DNA of 32,890 nt from an uncultured Prevotellaceae bacterium (GCA_902776545.1 CACYQO010000026.1:1-32890); one strand, 5' to 3'. Counted from the stretch's first letter, positions 6,374 through 14,286 are shown. Numbers and translations are program-made. The notes: generated by a model from the sequence alone, not told the origin.

Positions 6374-7402
6374 TTAATGCTGTGGCGAATAGTTCATGTG
6401 GACGCGCTCCCACTTGAGTGTACCGTCGCGCTTTGCATGGACGCGCACCAGGTAATCACCAGGTTCGGGATTGTTGCTTTCAGCCATCGCATCCAGCGTC
6501 AGGTAGGTGATGCCACCCACCTCGCGCTCGTCCCAGTCATGGACATGACCGCTGAAGACAATGGATGCATTCCAGTAGTTAAACTTGTCCAGCAGGTAGT
6601 AGGTTTCCTCGCGGGTGAAGGTGGAGGCGAACTCCGAGGCCGACGGCCGGAAGATGTTGGTATGGCCGAAAACAAAAGTATGGCGGATCTTTATTTTATC
6701 CATGTATGGAAAATCAGCTTCGAAAAAATGTGATTCAATCTCGTCAATCTGCTCCTCCCCCAGAGTGCCACTGGCAGAATCGAGGAAGATGAGACGGTCG
6801 AAATAATCAAAGCCATCGTTTTCGACATAGACATAACCCATGTAGAACGACGAGTGGAACATGTTGGTCCACAGCGCCCAGCCGTTGTTGGTGATGTCGT
6901 GGTTGCCCACCACCGGATGGAACGGCAGGGGGATATCTTTAACCTCATAAAGCTTCTGACTGACAGTGTCCATATATATGGTATGGGGGGTATCGTAGTC
7001 ATCCATGTAGGTCACGGGCTTGAAATGCTTCTTGCCATATTTCTCCTTGGCCTCCAAGATGACGTTGTCGAGGACGATGTAGTATTCAGCCTTGGTGTCG
7101 GCAATGTCGCCCAGGTGGGCATAGAACAGGTCGTCGTCGTCGATGCCTATCTGCAGCATCTCGCGCATACGGCCCGGATCGGTCGTCAGATGACTGTCGG
7201 CGCCCACGAGAAAAGTGTATTCACCGTCAGGGGCTTGTTTAAACAGGAAAAGATCGCCTTCATGAATACGGTAGTAGTCTCGCGACATCTTGATGCGGTC
7301 GTCGACGTCGGTATTTGCGATAAGTATTCCCGCAGGACTCACCTTGTCGCAGGCTGTCAGGGTAAGGACTGCCAGCAAGGCCGAAAACAGATATTTCTTC
7401 AT
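6374..7402 (-). CDS. Calcineurin-like metallophosphoesterase lipoprotein
   Basis: The 342-residue product starts MKKYLFSALLAVLTLTACDK, a lipoprotein signal with Cys18. Metallophosphoesterase metal-binding motifs appear in order: GADSH (67-71), GDIAD (98-102), GNHD (166-169), GHTN (246-249) and GHVH (285-288). This is a complete dinuclear-metal phosphoesterase set. The substrate cannot be told from sequence, and the protein should sit in the envelope on a lipid anchor. I chose ATG 7402 over the in-frame ATG five codons upstream because the latter overlaps the end of the preceding gene and spoils the signal peptide. Only four bases separate it from the upstream beta-barrel gene, so translation may be coupled. 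It is the last gene of the operon that begins at 10025. Confidence 0.92.
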   Translation of the reverse strand: MKKYLFSALLAVLTLTACDKVSPAGILIANTDVDDRIKMSRDYYRIHEGDLFLFKQAPDGEYTFLVGADSHLTTDPGRMREMLQIGIDDDDLFYAHLGDIADTKAEYYIVLDNVILEAKEKYGKKHFKPVTYMDDYDTPHTIYMDTVSQKLYEVKDIPLPFHPVVGNHDITNNGWALWTNMFHSSFYMGYVYVENDGFDYFDRLIFLDSASGTLGEEQIDEIESHFFEADFPYMDKIKIRHTFVFGHTNIFRPSASEFASTFTREETYYLLDKFNYWNASIVFSGHVHDWDEREVGGITYLTLDAMAESNNPEPGDYLVRVHAKRDGTLKWERVHMNYSPQH

Positions 7403-7406
7403 GGGC

Positions 7407-8120
7407 TTACCATACATATCTTAATCCTAACTTCAATGATTTCTCGTATTCCGTGGCCAGCTGGCTGAGACTTCCTGCCGGACGGAGGTTCACCTCGCCG
7501 AAGAGTTGGACGTCCTTCATCAGGTTAGCCCAGAAATTGGCACCCCAGTTGATGTTATAGGCCTCATAGTAGAAATCGTCGTAATTGCGGAGGAACAGTC
7601 CGATGTTCCAGGAGTGCCAGCGGGGACGGATGTTCACCCCCGTGCCGACGGTCAGGGTCAGCGGTTCCGAATAGCCGAAGCCCAGCATGTTGTAGTGGAT
7701 GTAGGTCTCGCCGAAGCGTAAATAGAAGTAGGGTGTCTCCCAAGTCAGCGAGAGATTGATCATGATCTCGTTCGTTCCCCAGCGCTGGTAGCGGTTGTAC
7801 ATCACCTTGCCGTCGAGGTAGAAGTCCATCCACTTCACGGGCAGCCTGTAGCCGCCCTGCACGTCCACCGAATAGAGCTGTTTGCCCATCTGCACCTGCA
7901 TGTCGCCTCCCACGTGCCAGCGGTCGGTGAGATGGCGTGTGTACGATGCCTCGATGCCGTAGAAATAATCGCAGAGAATATTGTCGCCCACCATCATGTA
8001 ACCTGTCAGCACGTTCGGATGCGTGCCGTCATACTTGTGTATGCCGTTATAGGCCTGGGCCATCCCTCTGCCTGCAAGACAGCAGGCGAGGGCGGTCATG
8101 ATCAGATATCTGATATACAT
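7407..8120 (-). CDS. Outer-membrane beta-barrel protein, unrecognised family
   Basis: The 237-residue protein has a signal peptide (MYIRYLIMTALACCLAGRGM, likely cut after AQ at 21-22). It continues with alternating aromatic/polar strands typical of a small beta-barrel: YTRHLTDRWHVGGDMQVQMG, FYLDGKVMYNRYQRW, FYLRFGETYIHYNMLGFGY, and a final strand KLGLRYVW. I see no catalytic motif and cannot name the family. It lies between a secreted hydrolase (25 bases upstream) and a metallophosphoesterase (4 bases downstream), suggesting joint envelope work. An alternative start eight codons in (MTALACC) would shorten but keep the signal peptide. Confidence 0.75.
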   Translation of the reverse strand: MYIRYLIMTALACCLAGRGMAQAYNGIHKYDGTHPNVLTGYMMVGDNILCDYFYGIEASYTRHLTDRWHVGGDMQVQMGKQLYSVDVQGGYRLPVKWMDFYLDGKVMYNRYQRWGTNEIMINLSLTWETPYFYLRFGETYIHYNMLGFGYSEPLTLTVGTGVNIRPRWHSWNIGLFLRNYDDFYYEAYNINWGANFWANLMKDVQLFGEVNLRPAGSLSQLATEYEKSLKLGLRYVW

Positions 8121-8145
8121 AGAGGCTTAGATGGTGTTGAAATAT

Positions 8146-9690
8146 TTACTTGATGATTCGTTTCTTACCCTGATAGATATAGATACCCTTTTGCGTCGGC
8201 TTGCCGGAGAGCTTGCGGCCTTGCAGGTCGTACCAGGTGTCTGATTGAACATTGAACATTGAATATGGAACATTCTGGATGCCTGTGGTTCCGCTCTCGT
8301 CGAGCCATTGGAAGTACTTGCCGTATTCGCCCAGAGTGGTGAGATTCAAGTAGAATACGGTGCCAGCATCTATATGGTCGGAGGGCGTCACGCTATCGTC
8401 AATCCTGTAGAGCGTGCCCTCGCCGTCGGGATGGGCATCACGGAACGCGAGGTAGTTGCCGTAGGGCACCACCATGTCGCCCTTCGAATGTACGAACTGT
8501 ATGCGGTGCTTGGGTTCCCAGCCTGAGCTGACGCTGTTGTCTGCCAGGGCGCGATGCAGGTCTTTGCAGGCGTCTCCCTTCTCCGTAGGCACGGCGTCGA
8601 AGTTGGCGGGATTCGTCATGTATTCGTAGAAGGCGGGTGTGAAGAGCTTGTCGAGGTGGGCCCATACGCGATTCTCCTTGGGCGATTCAAACAGCTCTGC
8701 CATCTGCTCCTTGGTGTACTGCCTTTCGCCGGCGTCAAGACCCTCCTGCAGTTGGTCGTACCACATCTCATGGATGTCGTTGACCACATACTCCTTGCTC
8801 TCTAACCAATCCATGATGCCCGTGTCGAGGAACTGCTGCGAGAGGTAGTCGGACAGCTGATGGTCCTTCATGTCGGGGTGCGTGTCGATCATTCCCTTGA
8901 TGATCAAGGGCACCACCATCGGCATGGTGTTTATTCCCTTGCGATGGTCGGTCTGCTGGCCGTAGCTGTCGCCGTCGTCCTCTACGTAGTAGCGCAAGGT
9001 GGCAATCAGGTCGTACGGACCGTCGCCGCATATCGTACCACGGTAGCGCAACTGCTCGTCCAGCCCCTGCTCCTCGATATATCGCTGTACGGCCACGGCC
9101 ACGGCACCGCCTTGCGAGAAGCCGAAGCCGAACGACCGCCAGTCGCTCTTGAAGGCCAGCGCCCGCTGGTCGTTGACATGCTTCTTATAGAGCATCAGAC
9201 CGTACTCTACGGCGTCCATCACCTGGCGGGCTGTCAGTTCCTGTGCCAGATAGGGGTGCGGCACGTCTTTTGTGACACCATAACCCTCGTAGTCAGGGGC
9301 AATGATGACGGCGTGGCTGATAAAGTTCTGAGTAGGATCCACCTCCATCCCGTATGCTTCCTTCAACAGAATGGCGAAGAGTGCCCGTTCCTTCAGGTTG
9401 AGTTCCGATGAAGGACACTCATGATCTGCGGTAATGGTGAAGTGACTGTAGATATGGAGCGACTCGATGCTGTCGGTCTCCTTGGGCTCTTCCGGCGACC
9501 ATGCGACGAGAGCTGACGAGAGCACTACATCCTCACCCGCTGCGTTCTTCGACGGGTAGTTATAAACGTACGTCGTGGCCTGGTTAATGCGGCTCAACTT
9601 TTTCAGGCTGTCCGAAACCTCGGCAGCCCATGCACTGCTGACAAAGCAGCTCAGGAGAACAGGCAAAAGCCTGATTTTTGATAGTTGCAT
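8146..9690 (-). CDS. Secreted alpha/beta hydrolase with C-terminal sorting-type tail
   Basis: The 514-residue product has a signal peptide (MQLSKIRLLPVLLSCFVSSA, cut near AWA-AE) and an alpha/beta-hydrolase domain resembling the secretory lipase/prolyl-oligopeptidase-like group. The nucleophile elbow is G190-F-S192-Q-G194. A likely acid is the Asp in HSKGDMVVPYGN, and a likely His lies in SDHIDAG. The substrate (ester or peptide) is not evident. The C-terminus ends WYDLQGRKLSGKPTQKGIYI ... GKKRIIK, the secreted-protein tail also seen at 1-115 and 10359-12536. The linker before the tail (NVPYSMFNVQSD) is encoded by ATTGAAC-type tandem repeats at 8244-8274. Start ATG 9690 gives a clean signal peptide. 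Confidence 0.85.
   Translation of the reverse strand: MQLSKIRLLPVLLSCFVSSAWAAEVSDSLKKLSRINQATTYVYNYPSKNAAGEDVVLSSALVAWSPEEPKETDSIESLHIYSHFTITADHECPSSELNLKERALFAILLKEAYGMEVDPTQNFISHAVIIAPDYEGYGVTKDVPHPYLAQELTARQVMDAVEYGLMLYKKHVNDQRALAFKSDWRSFGFGFSQGGAVAVAVQRYIEEQGLDEQLRYRGTICGDGPYDLIATLRYYVEDDGDSYGQQTDHRKGINTMPMVVPLIIKGMIDTHPDMKDHQLSDYLSQQFLDTGIMDWLESKEYVVNDIHEMWYDQLQEGLDAGERQYTKEQMAELFESPKENRVWAHLDKLFTPAFYEYMTNPANFDAVPTEKGDACKDLHRALADNSVSSGWEPKHRIQFVHSKGDMVVPYGNYLAFRDAHPDGEGTLYRIDDSVTPSDHIDAGTVFYLNLTTLGEYGKYFQWLDESGTTGIQNVPYSMFNVQSDTWYDLQGRKLSGKPTQKGIYIYQGKKRIIK
8244..8274. repeat. ATTGAAC-type tandem repeat encoding a linker
   Basis: On the + strand ATTGAACATTGAACATTGA (8244-8262) and a degenerate continuation ending GGAACATT form a 7-base-period repeat. 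It lies in frame in the hydrolase gene between the catalytic domain and the sorting-type tail. Confidence 0.6.
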
Positions 9691-9723
9691 AGCTGTATTT
9701 TTTTTATTTATGAATGCCTTTGT

Positions 9724-9819
9724 TCAGATCGAAGTCGTTGTCGGATAGTTACGGTGTGAGCATCCGGCCAGCACCACTGCCAACAGCAATAAAGAAAAAT
9801 ATTTCTTGTAAAGCTTCAT
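9724..9819 (-). CDS. 31-residue mini lipoprotein
   Basis: The ORF starts at ATG 9819 and ends at TGA 9724-9726. The product is MKLYKKYFSLLLLAVVLAGC followed by SHRNYPTTTSI. It is a complete lipoprotein signal peptide (basic start, Leu-rich core, lipobox LAGC with Cys20) followed by only eleven residues after the Cys. It lies 14 bases downstream of the shortened beta-barrel gene and 33 bases upstream of the hydrolase gene. It may be a genuine entericidin-like mini lipoprotein or the stump of a deleted lipoprotein gene. No continuation is seen in other frames downstream. Confidence 0.6.
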   Translation of the reverse strand: MKLYKKYFSLLLLAVVLAGCSHRNYPTTTSI

Positions 9820-9833
9820 ATTTTACTAATGCT

Positions 9834-10025
9834 TTAGAAGAAACAGGTAATACCGATCTCCCATGAGCCGACACCAGACTCTGACTTGACGGCATCATTG
9901 TCGATGCTCATCTTGGTAAAATTGACACCGCCCTTCACACCGAATGCGACGCCTTGGGCACTTGCGGGAATCACAGCCATGAATGCCATCACAACCGCAG
10001 CACAGAAAAACTTTGCTTTTGCCAT
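9834..10025 (-). CDS. Shortened outer-membrane beta-barrel protein (63 residues)
   Basis: The product has a clear signal peptide (MAKAKFFCAAVVMAFMAVIP, cut after ASA-Q) and then GVAFGVKGGVNFTKMS, the first strand of the common Bacteroidales beta-barrel family (OMP_b-brl type), normally around 200 residues. After about 20 more residues it ends SWEIGITCFF. A C-terminal strand ending in Phe is the usual last strand of such barrels. The simplest reading is an in-frame internal deletion that joined the first and last strands. It is the first gene behind the promoter at 10090-10097. It is probably non-functional as a barrel. Confidence 0.7.
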   Translation of the reverse strand: MAKAKFFCAAVVMAFMAVIPASAQGVAFGVKGGVNFTKMSIDNDAVKSESGVGSWEIGITCFF

Positions 10026-10089
10026 AATACTTGTTTTAATTAATTGTTGTGTAAATATTTATTTCCCATTTAATATTGTTTTAGATGTG

Positions 10090-10097
10090 CAAAGATA
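10090..10097 (-). promoter_or_regulatory. Promoter -7 element (TATCTTTG) for the envelope operon
   Basis: On the minus strand TATCTTTG (CAAAGATA on +) fits TAnnTTTG and is followed by an AT-rich leader of about 65 bases to the ATG at 10025. A TTG lies about 23 bases upstream, slightly longer spacing than usual. This is the only good promoter seen for the five genes from 10025 to 6374. Confidence 0.65.
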
Positions 10098-10187
10098 GCA
10101 AATTTTTAGTATATAAAGAGCAATAAGAGCCATAAAATAACATTTTTTTATAAATCATGAAGAGCGAGAGAAGAGCACGACAAGAAA

Positions 10188-10213
10188 GATCCGGACTCTC
10201 TCGAGCCCGGATC
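10188..10213. other. Short GC-rich hairpin
   Basis: GATCCGG (10188-10194) pairs with CCGGATC (10207-10213) around a 12-base loop containing CTCGAG. It lies between the end of the polysaccharide operon and the envelope promoter, and may contribute to termination on the minus strand, though no T run follows. Confidence 0.35.
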
Positions 10214-10274
10214 CCATCAAAACAATGTAAAGTTCTAAAAATTGTCCATGACCGATGGACAATGGGGATGTAAG

Positions 10275-10348
10275 GTTGTTCAGACCACCCCTGACAGAAG
10301 AGGAAGGGCGGTTGTTCAGACCACCCCTGGCCCCTCCTAATTTAGGAG
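10275..10348. repeat. Dispersed repeat, two copies of a 19-mer plus palindrome
   Basis: GTTGTTCAGACCACCCCTG occurs at 10275-10293 and 10311-10329. The second copy continues into GCCCCTCCTAATTTAGGAG, containing a hairpin (CTCCTAATTTAGGAG). The segment 10312-10348 matches 4623-4659 inside the VirE-N ATPase gene with a single substitution in the first 36 bases. Here it sits in the gene-free region after the polysaccharide operon, where it may also act as the 3' stem of that transcript. Confidence 0.75.
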
Positions 10349-10358
10349 AGGGAAGGGA

Positions 10359-12536
10359 TTACTTCAGGATATGCTTCTTGCCGTCCTTCACCACGATGCC
10401 CTTGTAGGTCTTAGCGACACGCTGCCCGGCGAGGTTGTAGGCAGCAGCAGAAGGCTTCTTGTTGGCTACGATGGTGCTGATGCCGTCGGTCTCGAAGTAG
10501 GTGATCTCGCCGCCAACGACCTTCCAGCAGAAGTTCTTGGCGCCAGTCTGGTCGATCAGAGACTCTGTGCTGTCCTTCAGTCTCCAGATGAAGTTCTTGA
10601 AGGTGTATTCGCAAGCGTCCTTAATCTCTGCCAGGTTGAATGCGATAGACTGGATGTCGGCCTTCTCATGTGTGGGAATGACGAAGTCCATAGAGAAGTG
10701 CTGTTCCTCGGTGGTGAAGTTCACGTCGCCGATGGCACCGGCTCTGTAATCACCAGGGGCAGCGTGAGACTGCGTGGTGCTCTTGGCTTCCTTAGAAGCG
10801 ACATAGTCGAATTCGACGACGGTCTCCTCGCCAGCGTCAACAATGCGGTTGGCGACTACCCAGAACTGGTTGTCCCAAGGCTGACCTTCGCCACCTTCTT
10901 CTTCTGAAGATGTCGGCTGACGCTCGAGTGCATTTACAACCAATACAGAGGGATTCGGATTGATTTCAATCGGCTCCTTGACAGTATATTCGTCACCTTC
11001 CTCCTGGATGATGTTGATCTGCCGGTCCTCGATGGCCAGATAGATGGTCCATACGCCTGCAGCGGGGAGCTTGATCTTGGCGTTAGAGCCTTCTGTGTAG
11101 TCACCCCAGTTGTCCTCACCGATGTAGGAGCCAGAGGGCTTCAGGGTAGCGCTCTTGAAGGAGGCGTCGTGACCGCGAACGGTAGAGATCATGATCTCAT
11201 TGACCCATGAGTCCTTATTTCCAGCCTTACCGACGGTGGCCGCCAATACGCCGTCTTCATCGCTTGGCTGGAATTCAATGGCGTTGTCTAAGTCGTATTC
11301 GATACCGCTTGCGGTGTTGGAAGAAGCCACGAAGAAACCCTCGTCGAGCACCATGGTCTCCCAAGAGAGGTCGTCGAAGTAGAAGACGTTCGGCGTGCGG
11401 CCGTTTGTAGCGTCAGAGCAGAGGTTGAATGCCAGTGACCATGTGTTGTTGGCGTCTGCAGGGATGGAGCCCTTCCACTCAAACTCCTGCCACTCCTCGG
11501 TGAAGTTCACATCGCCGACAGCCTGCCAGAAGAGATAGATTGAAGGATTCTTCTGATGCCACTGTGTGCCTGCGGAGCAAGCATGCTGAGCCTTATATTT
11601 GAACTTGATTCTGACGGTTTCGCCGGTCTTGAAAGAGCGGGGAGCCTGGATCCAGAACTGGTTAGACCATGCGATGGAACCCTCATCATCGATGACGTCG
11701 ATCTGATCGACATGAACGGCATAGACATGGTTAGACTCATTGCCTTCTTCTGCTTCGATCTCTGCAGGATACGGACGGGCGCGAGGACTGTCTGAAGAGA
11801 TCTCGCCGGCCTGATCGTCAAAGTTCGTGCCCATTGTCAGAGACCATGCGCAGATTTCGGGAGCGCGGTCTGAGCGCCAGTTGGCGTTGATGTCGCCATC
11901 CTTCTGATGAGCCCAGTCCGGCCAGGGTGTTTCAGCATTACCCACCCAGACGCTCTCGGTGGCTACATCGGGAACGATGGCCTTGCCGTCATTGGTGAGC
12001 CACTGCTGCCATGTGACAGGACGCTGATCTGCTCTTTCCTCGTGCGTGATCTTGATGTAAGAAATGGTCCAGTCGCCTACATAGTCACCGCACTGGATAA
12101 GTACGGCGCCGCTATTGGCAAAGTACTGTGCGTCGGGGTTGTTCATGCAGCCGGTAAATGTCAGCGTCTGCTCGTCTTTTGTAACGGGAATGTTACCAGG
12201 CTTGTCAGAACCCGAGAAAAATCCTCTGATGTCCTGCTCCACATTACCCTTGATCTTGATGGTGATGGTGTAAGCCGCATCAGATAAAGAAGAGGCAGCG
12301 ACGCCGGGAAGCTGGAACTGGACGTCATAATAAGGATCTGTTGCTTCCTCGCTGTGGAAACAGATACCTTCGCCGGGGACTACAGAGACGCGTTCTGCTG
12401 CAGCATCGCTTCTCCAGCCTCCATTCCAGGCGTCAGAAGTAACGGTCGTGTAGTCAATTTCCACATCAGTTACCTCATCAGCCTTTACTCCCAGGAAACA
12501 TGCCATGAGAGCAAACAATGTTAATAGTTTCTTCAT
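10359..12536 (-). CDS. Secreted multi-module (carbohydrate-binding-like) protein with sorting-type tail
   Basis: The 725-residue product has a signal peptide (MKKLLTLFALMACFLGVKAD) without lipobox. The mature protein is a row of beta-sandwich-like modules: an N-terminal module (about 24-165), two related modules at about 270-395 and 530-655, an intervening domain (about 400-520), and the tail AAYNLAGQRVAKTYKGIVV ... KKHILK. The two related modules share NQFW (292-295 and 556-559), GDVNFT (341-346 and 603-608) and S(L/I)AFNL, and resemble CBM4/9-type jelly rolls. No glycosidase catalytic motif is visible. As the last gene of the polysaccharide operon (46 bases after the GH10-like gene) it is probably a secreted or surface glycan-binding component; this is inferred from context. 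Confidence 0.75.
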   Translation of the reverse strand: MKKLLTLFALMACFLGVKADEVTDVEIDYTTVTSDAWNGGWRSDAAAERVSVVPGEGICFHSEEATDPYYDVQFQLPGVAASSLSDAAYTITIKIKGNVEQDIRGFFSGSDKPGNIPVTKDEQTLTFTGCMNNPDAQYFANSGAVLIQCGDYVGDWTISYIKITHEERADQRPVTWQQWLTNDGKAIVPDVATESVWVGNAETPWPDWAHQKDGDINANWRSDRAPEICAWSLTMGTNFDDQAGEISSDSPRARPYPAEIEAEEGNESNHVYAVHVDQIDVIDDEGSIAWSNQFWIQAPRSFKTGETVRIKFKYKAQHACSAGTQWHQKNPSIYLFWQAVGDVNFTEEWQEFEWKGSIPADANNTWSLAFNLCSDATNGRTPNVFYFDDLSWETMVLDEGFFVASSNTASGIEYDLDNAIEFQPSDEDGVLAATVGKAGNKDSWVNEIMISTVRGHDASFKSATLKPSGSYIGEDNWGDYTEGSNAKIKLPAAGVWTIYLAIEDRQINIIQEEGDEYTVKEPIEINPNPSVLVVNALERQPTSSEEEGGEGQPWDNQFWVVANRIVDAGEETVVEFDYVASKEAKSTTQSHAAPGDYRAGAIGDVNFTTEEQHFSMDFVIPTHEKADIQSIAFNLAEIKDACEYTFKNFIWRLKDSTESLIDQTGAKNFCWKVVGGEITYFETDGISTIVANKKPSAAAYNLAGQRVAKTYKGIVVKDGKKHILK

Positions 12537-12582
12537 ACTGATAAAATTTAGAATTAATAAATGATATAATTAAGTTAAAAAA

Positions 12583-14286
12583 TTACTGTCCGCTGAGGGC
12601 GTCGCAGAAGGCCTTGTAGGTGGCTGTGCGCACCCAGTCCTTGCTCTTTGTATCGACAGCCCAGAGGCCTGCGGGATCGGAGGTGTCGGCAAGGTTGCCC
12701 TTACAGATGCCGGCCTGCTTGTCTTTAGGAATAGTGGCCATATAGCTCTTGATGACGTCAGCGTAGTAGTCGGCAAGCTTCTGGCGCTGTTCTGCCGTGA
12801 TGTCCTTGGCTGCCACATTGCTGCCGTCGGCATTCTGATACTTGATGTCGAAGTTGGAGACGCGGATGAGCTTACCGGTAGAGGCCAGGTTCTTCAGCAG
12901 GTTTTCGAGGATGTCGTTGTTGGCCTTCAGCGTGGTCGCATCCTCGCTATAGACGAGGTTCAGCTTAGCGTTGATACCGTCGATCTTGGCGCCTTTGGCG
13001 TCCCAGATGTTAATCCAGTACATGAGGCTCTCATACTTCTTCTGATTCTCAAGGCCAGTCTCGCTGATGAAGAACTTCAGCTGGGCAGGGTCGCCGTTGT
13101 ATTTGGCGTAAGCCTCGCTCGCCTCCTTGGATACTGCCGGGGCATAGTTGTCGCTGCCGAGAATATCCTGCCAGTAAATCTTTTCAGTGGAATGCTTGAG
13201 GTCGTACATGCCGTTGTCCATGACAGCCTTCTCGTCGATGGCCTCGTCGATGAGGTCGAATGACGTGATGCGGCCTTCGTTGATTTTCATCAGACCGTCG
13301 CACCAGGTGTGGAGGGCATATTGGATGGTGTCGCTCTTCTCCTTTTCGGTCTGCGGACGGTGATTGTCAGGATAGCAGCCTACCTCGACCTTTGAGATAT
13401 AGATGGGAGCAGAGCGGGTGTTCTCGATTCTCAGGTAGCCCTCGGTCTCGTCAGGTGCACTCTGGCTTTCAATAACGACCTTTGTCAGCTTGCCGGCCTT
13501 GAGGGTGAACTTTCCGTCGGCACCGCTGCCGTTAACCTTGTTGCCTGAGAAGGTGACCGTGTAGGAAGCGTCCTTGTCGGTCTTTGCCCAGAAAGTGGTG
13601 GTGTATTTGGCGGCAGGATCAACTTCGAAACCTTCGATGATACGGACATTGCAAGCCGTACCGATCTTGAGGGCATTAGCACCGTCGTATTTCACGATCT
13701 CGGCCTTTCCCTTCTCCACCGTGCCAGTGAATTCGTCGATGGTGGCGTAATCGACAGCCTTGACTTCGATATAGTCCACAGTCACCTCGATGGGTGCTGT
13801 GAGCAGGGCCAGCCACTCGTCGGGCTGGTTGGCATTGGCAACGATAGGACTGCCATAGACCTCATAGCCGATCTCTTCTACATGGGAGAGAAGGTCGCTC
13901 ATGTCGAGGAAGTTCATCACGCCTTTGCTATTGATGATGCTACCAGCCATCAGGGTGGTACCGAAAGAGACATTGTCGCAGTTGGTGACACAGGCGGCAT
14001 GGGCCAGTTCCTGCTTGTTGAAGTCCGACACCTTCATGGTGGCGCCGAGCTTCAGGTTGGGATACTGGATTCTGTCAATGTATGTCTTGACGGGCTGCAG
14101 ATCCTTATAAGGCTCGACGTAAGCAGGATCGGGCTCTGCAGTGAAATCGTCTGTCACATTATACTCGGCGCAGGATGTCACGAGGAGGGATGTCACGAGG
14201 AGGGTGGATGTCACGAGGAAGGAGGAAAGAGGAAGGAGGAAGGAGAATACTCCCAGCGCTACCTTATTATAAATCTTGGTAATCAT
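12583..14286 (-). CDS. GH10-fold lipoprotein lacking the catalytic nucleophile (probable surface glycan-binding protein)
   Basis: The 567-residue lipoprotein has its lipobox Cys at 39 (LVTSC). From residue 79 it follows the GH10 xylanase layout: LKLGATMKVSDF, then VYGSPIVANANQPDEWLALL (cf. V-x-GH-x-LVWH-x-Q-x-P-x-WL). A beta-rich insertion follows (about 165-310), then GRITSFDLIDEAID (cf. WDVVNEA, acid/base Glu348 kept, Asn changed to Asp347). Next come LKFFISETGLE (cf. LYYNDYNLE), GAKIDGI, and LIRVSNFDIKY (cf. ITELDI). The nucleophile Glu is replaced by Asn478, and the substrate His of LVWH is also gone. Retaining hydrolysis is therefore unlikely. The insert fits the binding modules found inside Bacteroidales GH10 enzymes. 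The signal region has three tandem GGATGTCACGAGGA(G/A) units. It sits in the surface glycan-binding slot of the operon. Confidence 0.8.
   Translation of the reverse strand: MITKIYNKVALGVFSFLLPLSSFLVTSTLLVTSLLVTSCAEYNVTDDFTAEPDPAYVEPYKDLQPVKTYIDRIQYPNLKLGATMKVSDFNKQELAHAACVTNCDNVSFGTTLMAGSIINSKGVMNFLDMSDLLSHVEEIGYEVYGSPIVANANQPDEWLALLTAPIEVTVDYIEVKAVDYATIDEFTGTVEKGKAEIVKYDGANALKIGTACNVRIIEGFEVDPAAKYTTTFWAKTDKDASYTVTFSGNKVNGSGADGKFTLKAGKLTKVVIESQSAPDETEGYLRIENTRSAPIYISKVEVGCYPDNHRPQTEKEKSDTIQYALHTWCDGLMKINEGRITSFDLIDEAIDEKAVMDNGMYDLKHSTEKIYWQDILGSDNYAPAVSKEASEAYAKYNGDPAQLKFFISETGLENQKKYESLMYWINIWDAKGAKIDGINAKLNLVYSEDATTLKANNDILENLLKNLASTGKLIRVSNFDIKYQNADGSNVAAKDITAEQRQKLADYYADVIKSYMATIPKDKQAGICKGNLADTSDPAGLWAVDTKSKDWVRTATYKAFCDALSGQ

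Noticed and set aside
7403-7417. Start of the metallophosphoesterase five codons further upstream
   Set aside because: It overlaps the end of the preceding gene and puts extra residues before a standard lipoprotein signal that begins at 7402.
12583-14286. Active endo-1,4-beta-xylanase
   Set aside because: The fold is GH10-like but the nucleophile Glu is replaced by Asn and other active-site residues are missing.
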